Part shown: one piece after another, positions 1 to 5,645 of the stretch
Layout of the letters: each line of letters starts with the position of its first letter
Position numbering within the stretch: position 1 is the stretch's first letter
Assembly (NCBI GenBank): GCA_937907305.1
Contig: CALERQ010000140.1
Span: forward strand, 1-5,972
DNA length: 5,972 bases
From: an uncultured Clostridia bacterium
GTDB taxonomy: Bacteria; Bacillota; Clostridia; Oscillospirales; Ruminococcaceae
Reading direction: 5' to 3'
Notes under the pieces: generated by a model
What the model saw: only the letters and a program-made list of their open reading frames with translations
Told to the model about the DNA's origin: nothing
Database searches by the model: none
Made by a program: the position numbers and the translations under genes

Positions 1-474
1 GAACATCAGGTTGAACTGGCGGATATCGGTAAAGTTGTGCTTGCCGCAGGTGGGGCAGGGGATATTGTGCTCCTCCACGAAGTCTTTCATCTCCGCCTGG
101 GTAAAGGCATCAATGGGGCGGGGCAGCTCAAAGTTGTTCTGGGCGCACCAGTCCTCAATGACCTTATCGGCGCGGAAGCGCTCGTGGCATTCGCGGCAGT
201 CCATCAGGGGATCGGAAAAGCCGGAAAGATGGCCGGAGGCCACCCAGGTCTGGGGGTTCATCAGGATAGCGGCATCCTGGCCGACATTATAGGGGTTCTC
301 CTGGATGAATTTCTTCCACCAGGCACGCTTGATATTATTCTTCAGCTCCACACCCAGGGGGCCGTAATCCCAGGTGTTGGCCAGTCCGCCGTAGATCTCG
401 CTGCCGGCGTAAACAAACCCGCGGTTCTTACACAGGTTTACCAGGGTATCCATCGATTTTTCGGTATTTTTCAT
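1..474 (-). CDS. glyQS: Glycyl-tRNA synthetase, single-chain (alpha2) type, N-terminal part
   Basis: Class II aminoacyl-tRNA synthetase that charges tRNA-Gly with glycine in the cytosol. The reading frame is open from the ATG at 474-472 to the window edge, giving 158 codons; the C-terminal two thirds lie outside. Residues 19-42 (GFVYAGSEIYGG followed by LANTWDYGPLGVELK) are the family's N-terminal catalytic signature, and ASGHLSGFSDP (79-89) follows. Two C-x2-C pairs (C93/C96 and C140/C143) look like the zinc-ribbon insertion seen in many bacterial alpha2 enzymes. This is the homodimeric form, not the separate alpha (GlyQ) and beta (GlyS) subunits. A GAGGAGG ribosome site at 486-492 lies 11 nt before the start. 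The gene has its own promoter, and the leader is only about 33 nt. The assignment is very secure from the N-terminal signature. Confidence 0.96.
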   Translation of the reverse strand, partial: MKNTEKSMDTLVNLCKNRGFVYAGSEIYGGLANTWDYGPLGVELKNNIKRAWWKKFIQENPYNVGQDAAILMNPQTWVASGHLSGFSDPLMDCRECHERFRADKVIEDWCAQNNFELPRPIDAFTQAEMKDFVEEHNIPCPTCGKHNFTDIRQFNLMF

Positions 475-513
475 GTTTATACTTTCCTCCTCGGCATAGA
501 ACCATAATATAAT

Positions 514-542
514 ATTTTACTTCCATAGGGGGGATAAGTCAA
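514..542 (-). promoter_or_regulatory. Sigma-A promoter of glyQS
   Basis: Read on the minus strand, TTGACT (542-537) is followed after 17 nt by TAAAAT (519-514). Both boxes are close to the vegetative consensus with ideal spacing. The predicted transcription start is near 507, so the leader is about 33 nt. That is too short for a T-box riboswitch, which often controls glycyl-tRNA synthetase genes in Firmicutes. Confidence 0.8.
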
Positions 543-552
543 GTAAGCCAGG

Positions 553-590
553 CAAAAAAGAACAGTCCCCCTGCGGTAAAACAGGGGGAC
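553..590 (-). terminator. Rho-independent terminator of the ftsH-GT8 operon
   Basis: A perfect 9-bp stem, GTCCCCCTG (565-573) with CAGGGGGAC (582-590), encloses an 8-nt loop. On the minus strand it is followed by TG-TTC-TTTTTT (564-553), a slightly interrupted U tract. It lies about 30 nt after the stop codon of the glycosyltransferase gene and just before the glyQS promoter, so it should insulate the two transcription units. Confidence 0.85.
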
Positions 591-602
591 AAAAAGAACA
601 AA

Positions 603-618
603 TGTTTCACGTGAAACA
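603..618. promoter_or_regulatory. parS: parS site (ParB/Spo0J binding site)
   Basis: The 16-bp perfect palindrome TGTTTCACGTGAAACA matches the conserved bacterial chromosomal parS consensus (TGTTNCACGTGAAACA in Bacillus subtilis) at every position. The palindrome continues outward to 600-621, 22 bp in all. ParB/Spo0J loads and spreads from such sites, recruiting condensin and driving origin segregation. It sits between the glycosyltransferase stop codon and that gene's terminator, so it does not disrupt coding. In known genomes such sites cluster near oriC, so this locus is probably origin-proximal; that is an inference, since no dnaA or parAB genes are in view. Confidence 0.9.
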
Positions 619-621
619 TTT

Positions 622-1449
622 TTACCGGTTCTCTTCCGGGTGCAGGCGGGTTTGCTGTTCCTTCAGCTCCCGGTAAAACACATCCAAAATACCAACATAG
701 CCGGGCTTCCAGGGCTTATTGCGGCCGCAGTAATGGATAATGACGGTATTCTGCCGCACCCACTCCAGGCTATGGCGGGGATGCAGGGGATTGGCATTGT
801 AAAAGGCCAGAATGCGGTCGCTGAGGTTATACCGCTGGGTATCGAGGAGCTTGACCCGGCTGCCATATAACGCGGTAAGAATATCCTGATCCGGCAATAG
901 CAGGGCATCAAAGTGCTCCAGCGCGTACTGCCGCACTGCCGCAAGATCGATCGTCTGCCGCAGACCGCTTAGCTCCATCAGGATCACGCCGGTATTGATG
1001 TAGGGAACAGGTTCTTCCAGCCCAAGGCGGTGGCTGTTGGCACGGGTCAGGAGCTCCTGGGTGTGGGTGCAGGCCATAAACAGGTTCCCCTTAAAATCGC
1101 TGCGGTACAGCGGCCCCAGCGGATTGATGACCACAATATCGGCGTCCAGGTACAGGATACGGTCCAGTTCCGGGGGAAGCAGCAGGGGTGCGGCCAGCCG
1201 GTAATAAATCTCCTGCGGGTAGCGGCCGGTTTCGGGGAAGCCCTCGAATAGTTCCCGCGGAACGGAGATAAAGTGCAAAGCAACGGCGGCCGGCACCTGC
1301 CGGCAAAGCTGCTGCTGCGTTTCTTCCGCCAAATCGGAGGAGAGGAGGTACACATCATAGTGTTCTTCGCCCCCATGCAGCACTATGGAATCCAGACAAT
1401 CCAGCAGCGGGCCGGTGTAGCCGCCATTGATGCAAAACAGTAAATTCAT
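622..1449 (-). CDS. Glycosyltransferase family 8 protein (LgtC/GspA-like)
   Basis: A 275-aa retaining sugar transferase, probably cytosolic and acting on an envelope or other glycan acceptor with a UDP-sugar donor. GT8 hallmarks in order are: N-terminal Rossmann-like strand MNLLFCING (1-9), YYRLAAPLLLP (82-92), the metal-binding DAD at 102-104 (YLDADIVV), YINTGVILMEL (150-160), LPDQDILTALY (185-195), and HYCGRNKPW (239-247), the H-x2-G-x2-KPW signature. The start at 1449 is preferred over an in-frame ATG at 1476 that overlaps the ftsH end. It has a good AAAGAGG site 6 nt upstream and begins exactly at the first beta strand. There is no signal peptide or membrane segment. It is the second gene of the ftsH operon, only 19 nt after the ftsH stop. 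The acceptor and donor cannot be told from sequence. Confidence 0.92.
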   Translation of the reverse strand: MNLLFCINGGYTGPLLDCLDSIVLHGGEEHYDVYLLSSDLAEETQQQLCRQVPAAVALHFISVPRELFEGFPETGRYPQEIYYRLAAPLLLPPELDRILYLDADIVVINPLGPLYRSDFKGNLFMACTHTQELLTRANSHRLGLEEPVPYINTGVILMELSGLRQTIDLAAVRQYALEHFDALLLPDQDILTALYGSRVKLLDTQRYNLSDRILAFYNANPLHPRHSLEWVRQNTVIIHYCGRNKPWKPGYVGILDVFYRELKEQQTRLHPEENR

Positions 1450-1455
1450 GCGGTA

Positions 1456-1462
1456 CCTCTTT
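1456..1462 (-). promoter_or_regulatory. Ribosome binding site deciding the GT8 start
   Basis: AAAGAGG on the minus strand, 6 nt before the ATG at 1449. The alternative ATG at 1476 has no comparable site, which supports the shorter protein. Confidence 0.7.
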
Positions 1463-1468
1463 GCGGGA

Positions 1469-3289
1469 TCATCCATTCAGGATCTTCATGAATTCCTCGC
1501 CGGTGATGGTTTCCTTTTCGTACAGGTACTTGGCCAGTTCATCCAGCTTCTCCCGCTTTTCGTTCAGGATGCCGGTGGCTTTTTCATGCTGCTTTTTCAC
1601 GATGGAAATGACCAGCTGGTCGATCTCCGCCTGGGTGCCGGCGGAGCAGGCCAGGGAGGTATCCCCGCCGAGGTACTGGTTGTTCACCGTTTCCAGTGCC
1701 ACCATATCAAATTCATCGCTCATGCCGTACTGAGTAAGCATGGCACGGGCCAGGCGGGTGGCCTGTTCGATATCATTGGAGGCACCGGTGGTGATGGAGC
1801 CAAACTTGACTTCCTCCGCGGCGCGGCCGCCGGTGAGAGTAGCGATTTTATTTTCGATCTCCTGCTTGGTCATCAGGTAGTGGTTGCCCTCATCCACCTG
1901 CATGGTGTAGCCCAAGGCACCGGAGGTACGGGGGATAATGGTGATTTTCTGCACCGGGGCCGATTGGCTCTGGCAGGCGGCCACCAGGGCGTGACCGATC
2001 TCGTGGTAGGAAACGATCCACTTTTCGTGGTCGGTGAGGATGGCGTTCTTCTTCTGATAGCCGGCGATAACGACCTCGATGCTTTCCTCCAGGTCGGACT
2101 GGGTGACCTTAGCGCGGCCATCCCGGACAGCGCGCAGGGCCGCTTCGTTTACAATATTAGCCAGCTCTGCGCCGGAGGCACCGGAGGCCATGCGGGCAAC
2201 CGCCAGAAAATCGATATTATCCTCGTGCGCCACTTTTTTTGCGTGAACCTTGAGGATGGCTTCACGGCCCTGCAGATCGGGCAGCTCCACCGGTACTCGA
2301 CGGTCAAAGCGGCCGGGCCGGGTGAGGGCGGGATCAAGGGATTCGGGACGGTTGGTGGCCGCCAGGATGATGACGCCATTATTGCCCTCGAAGCCATCCA
2401 TTTCGGTCAGCAGCTGATTGAGGGTCTGCTCACGCTCATCGTTGCCGCCATATTGGCCGCCGCTGCGCTTTTGGCCGATGGCATCGATCTCATCGATAAA
2501 AACGATGCAGGGGGCCTTTTCCTTGGCCTGGTCAAAGAGGTTGCGCACTTTGGAAGCGCCCATGCCGACGAACATCTCCACAAATTCCGAGCCGGAGATG
2601 GAGAAGAACGGTACGCCCGCTTCACCGGCGACGGCCTTTGCCAGCATGGTTTTACCGGTTCCGGGAGGGCCTACAAGCAGGATACCCTTGGGCATGGAAG
2701 CACCGATGGCTTTATATTTGCTGGGATCGTGCAGATAATTGACGATCTCCTGCAGGTTTTCCTTGGCTTCATCCTCGCCTGCCACATCGGCAAAGCGGAT
2801 GCCGCCATCGGTGGAGGGGACATAGACCTTGGCATTGCTGTTGCCCAGGCCGAACATCATGGAATTGGGGCCGCCGCCCATCTTTTCGCTCATCTTTTTA
2901 TAGAGCAGCTGGCCGATGGCGACAAAGATAACGACGGGCAGGATCCAGGTGAGAAAGAAGGTCATCAGCGGGGAGGCTTCCTCCACGATCTCGGTGGCGA
3001 ACTGGGCGCCGGAAGCGTACAGGCGCTCGGTGAGGTTCGGGTCGTTCATCACGCCGGTCTTGTAGACATTCTGGCCGTCCTTATCGGTGAAAAGGATCTG
3101 GTTGGACTGAATATCCACTTTGCCAATTTCGCCGTTTTCGGTCATGGACATAAAGGTGCCGTAATCCACTTCCTTGATCTGCTGCCGGGCCAAAAGCGGT
3201 ACGATAAAGGAATTGAATACCATGAGAACCAGCAGGACGATGCAATAGTAGTAAATAAGCGGTTTCTTTGGGGATTTGACTTCTTTCAT
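1469..3289 (-). CDS. ftsH: ATP-dependent zinc metalloprotease FtsH
   Basis: Membrane-anchored AAA+ protease that extracts and degrades misfolded or regulatory membrane and cytosolic proteins as a hexamer. The protein has 606 aa, close to the usual length. Domains in order: TM1 about 10-33; an extracytoplasmic domain about 35-103; TM2 about 105-130; an AAA+ module with Walker A GPPGTGKT (207-214), pore loop MFVGMG (239-244), Walker B FIDEID (264-269), and a second region of homology ending in arginine fingers R324/R327 (RPGRFDR). The M41 peptidase has zinc motif HEIGH (429-433) and probable third ligand D506 (ASNDIEQ). HEIGH replaces the common HEAGH but keeps H429, E430 and H433. The C-terminal tail is short. 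The start at 3289 has GGAGGA 7 nt upstream. An in-frame ATG at 3337 would leave almost no leader after the predicted transcription start. Confidence 0.97.
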   Translation of the reverse strand: MKEVKSPKKPLIYYYCIVLLVLMVFNSFIVPLLARQQIKEVDYGTFMSMTENGEIGKVDIQSNQILFTDKDGQNVYKTGVMNDPNLTERLYASGAQFATEIVEEASPLMTFFLTWILPVVIFVAIGQLLYKKMSEKMGGGPNSMMFGLGNSNAKVYVPSTDGGIRFADVAGEDEAKENLQEIVNYLHDPSKYKAIGASMPKGILLVGPPGTGKTMLAKAVAGEAGVPFFSISGSEFVEMFVGMGASKVRNLFDQAKEKAPCIVFIDEIDAIGQKRSGGQYGGNDEREQTLNQLLTEMDGFEGNNGVIILAATNRPESLDPALTRPGRFDRRVPVELPDLQGREAILKVHAKKVAHEDNIDFLAVARMASGASGAELANIVNEAALRAVRDGRAKVTQSDLEESIEVVIAGYQKKNAILTDHEKWIVSYHEIGHALVAACQSQSAPVQKITIIPRTSGALGYTMQVDEGNHYLMTKQEIENKIATLTGGRAAEEVKFGSITTGASNDIEQATRLARAMLTQYGMSDEFDMVALETVNNQYLGGDTSLACSAGTQAEIDQLVISIVKKQHEKATGILNEKREKLDELAKYLYEKETITGEEFMKILNG

Positions 3290-3296
3290 GGGCGGT

Positions 3297-3302
3297 TCCT
3301 CC
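3297..3302 (-). promoter_or_regulatory. Ribosome binding site deciding the ftsH start
   Basis: GGAGGA on the minus strand, 7 nt before the ATG at 3289. It favours the 606-aa product over a 622-aa form starting at 3337. Confidence 0.8.
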
Positions 3303-3349
3303 GTTTGGATAGCTTGGGCGTTTATCGAAACAAACACCTATTCCATTCT

Positions 3350-3379
3350 ATTTTAGTGCGGGAGAAGGGGAAAAGTCAA
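3350..3379 (-). promoter_or_regulatory. Sigma-A promoter of the ftsH operon
   Basis: On the minus strand, TTGACT (3379-3374) is followed after 18 nt by TAAAAT (3355-3350). The predicted start is near 3343, giving a leader of about 54 nt. An imperfect dyad, CACATAT (3382-3388) with ATTTGTG (3395-3401), lies directly upstream of the -35 box and could bind a regulator. No CIRCE element (HrcA) or CtsR heptad repeat is visible. Confidence 0.75.
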
Positions 3380-3411
3380 TGCACATATGGAGGAATTTGT
3401 GGCAGAGATGG

Positions 3412-3532
3412 GCGGGCGGCGGAGAAAATGAGAGGATGTCAAGGCAGGCCGCAGGCAGGCTGATGTCCGACGCAGGCGGACTTATGCCTGTCAAGGGCAA
3501 CGCGGACAGCATCCATTTGCTCCGTCGCCCGC
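3412..3532. repeat. Large imperfect inverted repeat, structured non-coding element
   Basis: Positions 3412-3424 pair with 3520-3532 over 13 bp, one of them a G-T pair. After one mismatch, 3426-3430 pair with 3514-3518. After a 4-nt bulge, 3435-3438 pair with 3510-3513. Inside lies a second arm, GGCAGGC (3454-3460) with GCCTGTC (3486-3492), capped by GTCCG (3465-3469) with CGGAC (3477-3481). The element fills the gap between the dehydrogenase terminator and the ftsH promoter. I see no credible coding frame in it. It could be a dispersed intergenic repeat (REP- or MITE-like), a small RNA, or a DNA cruciform; the sequence alone does not decide. Confidence 0.55.
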
Positions 3533-3540
3533 TGAACAGG

Positions 3541-3571
3541 AAAACGAAAAACAGCCGGGAAACCCCGGCTG
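3541..3571 (-). terminator. Rho-independent terminator of the SDR gene
   Basis: An 8-bp perfect stem, CAGCCGGG (3552-3559) with CCCGGCTG (3564-3571), has a 4-nt loop. On the minus strand it runs into TTTTTCGTTTT (3551-3541). It begins 15 nt after the stop codon of the dehydrogenase gene. Confidence 0.92.
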
Positions 3572-3586
3572 CGGTAAAATGTGATT

Positions 3587-4348
3587 TTATTCGATGCCCT
3601 GCTGATGGCACCAGATAGCCATGACCCACCGGACGGGCAGCAGCTTGACCAGCCGGACCTGACGGCGCACCGGTGCTCCTAAAATGGAAACAGTCTTCTT
3701 CCGGCGCAGATCCCGGAGCGTTTGGGCGGCGACCGCTTCCGGGGTGTACCAGCGGTCCACATAGCGGATGTATTCCTCATGCTGGGCGGTCTGCTGGAAC
3801 TCGGTTTTGATCCAGCCGGGGCAGACGCACATGACATGAATACCACGGGGGCGCAGTTCCCGGCCCAGGGCGCGGGAAAAGCTGAGAACATAGCTTTTGC
3901 TGGCCCCGTATACGGCCTGATAAGGCACCGGCTGCCAGGCCGAATTGGAGCCCAAATTGATGATGCTGCTGCCCTGCCGCATATAGGGCAGGGTAAGGCG
4001 GCACAAAGCCGTCAGCGCCAGCACATTAAGTCGGATGCTGTTTTCCTGCTTTGAGAGATCGCACGACGCGAAGGGGCCAAAGGAACCGCAGCCGGCGGCA
4101 TTGACCAGCAGGGCAACCTCCGGCTGCTCGGCGGCCAGCAGGGCCTCATATTCGGCCAAAGCGGTTTCCTGGCTTAAGTCCAGCGTTACCGGGCGCAGGG
4201 GATTGCGACAGCTTTTTTGCAGCTCTTCCAGTCGCTCCCGGCGGCGGGCAATGACCCAAATGGCATCGTAGGTATATTCTTTATCAATGGCAAGAACCAG
4301 CTCCCGGCCGATGCCGGCGGAAGCCCCGGTGATGATAGCAATCTTCAT
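3587..4348 (-). CDS. Short-chain dehydrogenase/reductase (SDR) family protein
   Basis: A 253-aa classical SDR oxidoreductase, NAD(P)H-dependent, reducing or oxidising a carbonyl/alcohol of unknown identity. The cofactor site is TGASAGIG (7-14), and ARRRERL (34-40) after the second strand carries arginines typical of NADP(H) preference. NAAG is at 83-86 and N108 sits in the RLNVLALT helix. The catalytic triad is S134 (NLGSNSA), Y147 and K151 (YGASK), and PGW (177-179) follows. The C-terminus (about 227-247) is basic and hydrophobic with several tryptophans and valines, and might associate with the membrane, as in other DltE-like SDRs. The start is supported by GGGAG 7 nt upstream. It is monocistronic, with its own promoter and terminator, and divergent from the CMD operon. 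The substrate cannot be predicted. Confidence 0.93.
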   Translation of the reverse strand: MKIAIITGASAGIGRELVLAIDKEYTYDAIWVIARRRERLEELQKSCRNPLRPVTLDLSQETALAEYEALLAAEQPEVALLVNAAGCGSFGPFASCDLSKQENSIRLNVLALTALCRLTLPYMRQGSSIINLGSNSAWQPVPYQAVYGASKSYVLSFSRALGRELRPRGIHVMCVCPGWIKTEFQQTAQHEEYIRYVDRWYTPEAVAAQTLRDLRRKKTVSILGAPVRRQVRLVKLLPVRWVMAIWCHQQGIE

Positions 4349-4380
4349 AGAGTTACTCCCTTATGATTCCATATAAATAG

Positions 4381-4409
4381 ATACTATCAGCCGTTGGAAA
4401 GGAAGTCAA
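4381..4409 (-). promoter_or_regulatory. Sigma-A promoter of the SDR gene
   Basis: On the minus strand, TTGACT (4409-4404) and TAGTAT (4386-4381) are separated by 17 nt. The predicted start is near 4374, giving a leader of about 26 nt. It is divergent from the MerR-type promoter, and the two -35 boxes are about 32 nt apart, so a regulator bound at 4445-4464 would sit upstream of this promoter rather than on it. Confidence 0.75.
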
Positions 4410-4441
4410 CCAAAAGGGATGTGATTTTTTTGTAAAAGCAC

Positions 4442-4472
4442 TTGACCTAAAGTGAACTTTAGGTGATACAGT
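4442..4472 (+). promoter_or_regulatory. MerR-type promoter with 19-bp spacer and dyad operator
   Basis: TTGACC (4442-4447) and TACAGT (4467-4472) are separated by 19 bp. That is longer than the 17 bp favoured by sigma-A and is the hallmark of promoters untwisted by MerR-family activators. The dyad ACCTAAAGT-GA-ACTTTAGGT (4445-4464, arms of 9 bp) fills the spacer. It resembles the CTTAAAG/CTTTAAG operators described for AdhR, the carbonyl-electrophile regulator of Bacillus subtilis, from memory of that literature. It drives the CMD-flavodoxin operon. The regulator gene is not in this window. Confidence 0.75.
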
Positions 4473-4542
4473 ATAGGCGACGGGGACGAGTGATTTGACC
4501 GGTTCCTAAGAAAAGCAGTATCGCAAAGGAGGCTTTTATATT

Positions 4543-4878
4543 ATGGCAGTAAAACAGACGGCAGGACGCGACCGGTTGGGGGAGTTTGCTCCCAAGTTCG
4601 CCGAGCTGAATGATGATGTACTATTTGGAGAGGTGTGGAGCCGGGAGGAGCAGCTTTCGCTGCGGGATCGTTCTCTGGTGACGGTGGTGGCGCTGATGGC
4701 CCAGGGGCTGACTGATGAATCCTTCCGTTATCACTTGATGACCGCTAAGAAGAATGGGATTACCAAGGAAGAGATTGCGGAGATCGTGACCCATGCGGCA
4801 TTTTACTGCGGATGGCCCAAGGCTTGGGCGGTATTCCGCATGGCAAAGGAAATATGGGATGAAGAAAAAGGAGAGTGA
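4543..4878 (+). CDS. Carboxymuconolactone decarboxylase (CMD) family protein
   Basis: A small 111-aa all-helical protein of the CMD/AhpD-like superfamily, many of whose members handle thiol redox or peroxide and electrophile stress rather than aromatic degradation. The core ERSLVTVVALMAQG-like helix is at about 41-55 (RDRSLVTVVALMAQG), H64 is in FRYHLMTAKKNG, and the signature helix THAAFYCGWPKAWAVF spans 83-98. AhpD has a C-x2-C redox pair; here only C89 is present, in YCGWPKA, with H84 one turn away. It is therefore not a canonical AhpD disulfide reductase. The start has a strong AAAGGAGG site at 4525-4532, 10 nt upstream. It is the first gene of an operon with the flavodoxin lipoprotein, whose ribosome site lies inside this gene's last codons. 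The MerR-type promoter suggests induction by an electrophile or oxidant. Exact activity is unknown. Confidence 0.9.
   Translation: MAVKQTAGRDRLGEFAPKFAELNDDVLFGEVWSREEQLSLRDRSLVTVVALMAQGLTDESFRYHLMTAKKNGITKEEIAEIVTHAAFYCGWPKAWAVFRMAKEIWDEEKGE
4866..4873 (+). promoter_or_regulatory. Ribosome binding site deciding the flavodoxin start
   Basis: AAAAGGAG ends 10 nt before the ATG at 4884 and lies within the last codons of the CMD gene. An in-frame GTG at 4875 is only 1 nt away from it, so it cannot be the start. Confidence 0.75.
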
Positions 4879-4883
4879 TATCT

Positions 4884-5531
4884 ATGCGTAAAAAGAGATT
4901 GGCAATATTTTTAGCGATGGCGATGGTATTACTGTTGGGGGCCTGCGGGGAGCAGCCGACCCCGGCGCCCCAACCGGACCCCGCTCTAGAGCCAGAGATC
5001 ACCCAGCCGGAGCCGACCTCTGAGCCCGAGCCCGCGGATGGCGGTAAGGTATTGGTGGTGTACTATTCAGCGACTGGCAGTACTAAAACAGTGGCAGGTT
5101 ATATCGCGGAAGCGCTGGGGGCGGATACTTTTGAACTGACCCCGGTGGAGCCCTATGCCACCGCGGATCTGAACTGGAACGATGCGGACAGCCGCGTTTG
5201 CCGGGAACATGCGGATGAATCGCTGCGGGAAGTGGCCCTGACGGCTGCCACCGTGGAAAACTGGGAGGAGTATGATACAGTATTCATCGGTTATCCCATC
5301 TGGTGGGGGATCGCCGCATGGCCGGTAGATGGTTTTGTGACTGGCAATGACTTTACCGGCAAGACAGTCATCCCATTCTGCACCTCGGCGTCCTCTCCGC
5401 TGGGACAAAGCGGAGAGCTGCTGGCCAAGCTGGCTGGTACCGGCGATTGGCAGGAGGGACACCGCTTTGGCAGCAGTGCTGCGCAAAGTGAAGTTGCCGC
5501 ATGGGCTGAGGGATTGGGAATCTCCGGCTGA
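4884..5531 (+). CDS. Flavodoxin-fold lipoprotein
   Basis: A 215-aa predicted lipoprotein with an FMN-binding flavodoxin domain displayed outside the membrane. The signal peptide has RKKR (2-5), a hydrophobic core (6-18) and lipobox LGAC with lipidated C21. A proline/glutamate-rich linker (about 24-52, PEPTSEPEP) spaces the domain from the membrane. The flavodoxin begins at KVLVVYYSATGSTKTVA; the FMN phosphate loop is SATGSTK (62-68). Further marks are TFELTPVEPY (82-91), YDTVFIGYPIWWG (130-142) around the flavin ring, and FTGKTVIPFCTSASSPLG (157-174). This matches the Flavodoxin_4 type common in gut Clostridia. It is 5 nt downstream of the CMD stop and clearly co-transcribed. A role as a one- or two-electron carrier or quinone/electrophile reductase at the surface is inferred from context; the redox partner is unknown. 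Confidence 0.93.
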   Translation: MRKKRLAIFLAMAMVLLLGACGEQPTPAPQPDPALEPEITQPEPTSEPEPADGGKVLVVYYSATGSTKTVAGYIAEALGADTFELTPVEPYATADLNWNDADSRVCREHADESLREVALTAATVENWEEYDTVFIGYPIWWGIAAWPVDGFVTGNDFTGKTVIPFCTSASSPLGQSGELLAKLAGTGDWQEGHRFGSSAAQSEVAAWAEGLGISG

Positions 5532-5541
5532 AGATAGGTAG

Positions 5542-5570
5542 AAAAAGGGAACCTGCGGGTTCCCTTTTTT
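5542..5570. terminator. Bidirectional hairpin terminator after the flavodoxin gene
   Basis: The stem GGGAACC (5547-5553) with GGTTCCC (5558-5564) is extended by A5542-A5546 pairing with T5565-T5569, giving 12 bp with a 4-nt loop. The plus strand ends in TTTTTT, and the minus strand also ends in a T tract, so it can stop transcription from both convergent genes. Confidence 0.9.
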
Positions 5571-5581
5571 GGTGCGCAAAG

Positions 5582-5610
5582 TGGGCCCTGCCGGGTTGCG
5601 GCAGGGCCCA
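5582..5610 (-). terminator. Second hairpin, 3' of the PTS gene
   Basis: A perfect 11-bp GC-rich stem, TGGGCCCTGCC (5582-5592) with GGCAGGGCCCA (5600-5610), has a 7-nt loop. Read on the minus strand it lies about 36 nt after the PTS stop, but only CTTT follows it. It may stabilise the 3' end or work together with the adjacent bidirectional terminator. Confidence 0.6.
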
Positions 5611-5645
5611 TGCCTATGGTGCGGCTTTTACGGTTGAACAGGAAC

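Noticed and set aside
37..507. 156-codon plus-strand frame over the left edge
   Set aside because: It is antisense to the glycyl-tRNA synthetase frame, has no ribosome site, and encodes no recognisable motif.
600..621. The parS palindrome as a transcription terminator hairpin
   Set aside because: A loopless 22-bp palindrome lacks a U tract, an exact parS consensus explains it better, and a proper terminator sits beside it.
1427..3463. 678-codon open frame on the plus strand
   Set aside because: It is antisense to ftsH, whose motifs are unambiguous. The long opening follows from ftsH codon bias, its protein has no recognisable domain, and it runs through the ftsH promoter.
3437..3494. Two TTGACA hexamers on the minus strand as extra promoters
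   Set aside because: Neither has a -10-like sequence at 16-19 nt; they are part of the inverted-repeat element.
3722..4054. 110-codon plus-strand frame inside the SDR gene
   Set aside because: It is antisense to a clear SDR with complete catalytic residues, with no ribosome site.
4495..4524. TTGACC at 4495-4500 as a second promoter for the CMD gene
   Set aside because: The best -10 candidate, TATCGC, is poor, and the MerR-type promoter upstream is far better.
5067..5579. 170-codon minus-strand frame over the flavodoxin gene
   Set aside because: It is a shadow of the flavodoxin gene, runs across the terminator, and resembles no family.
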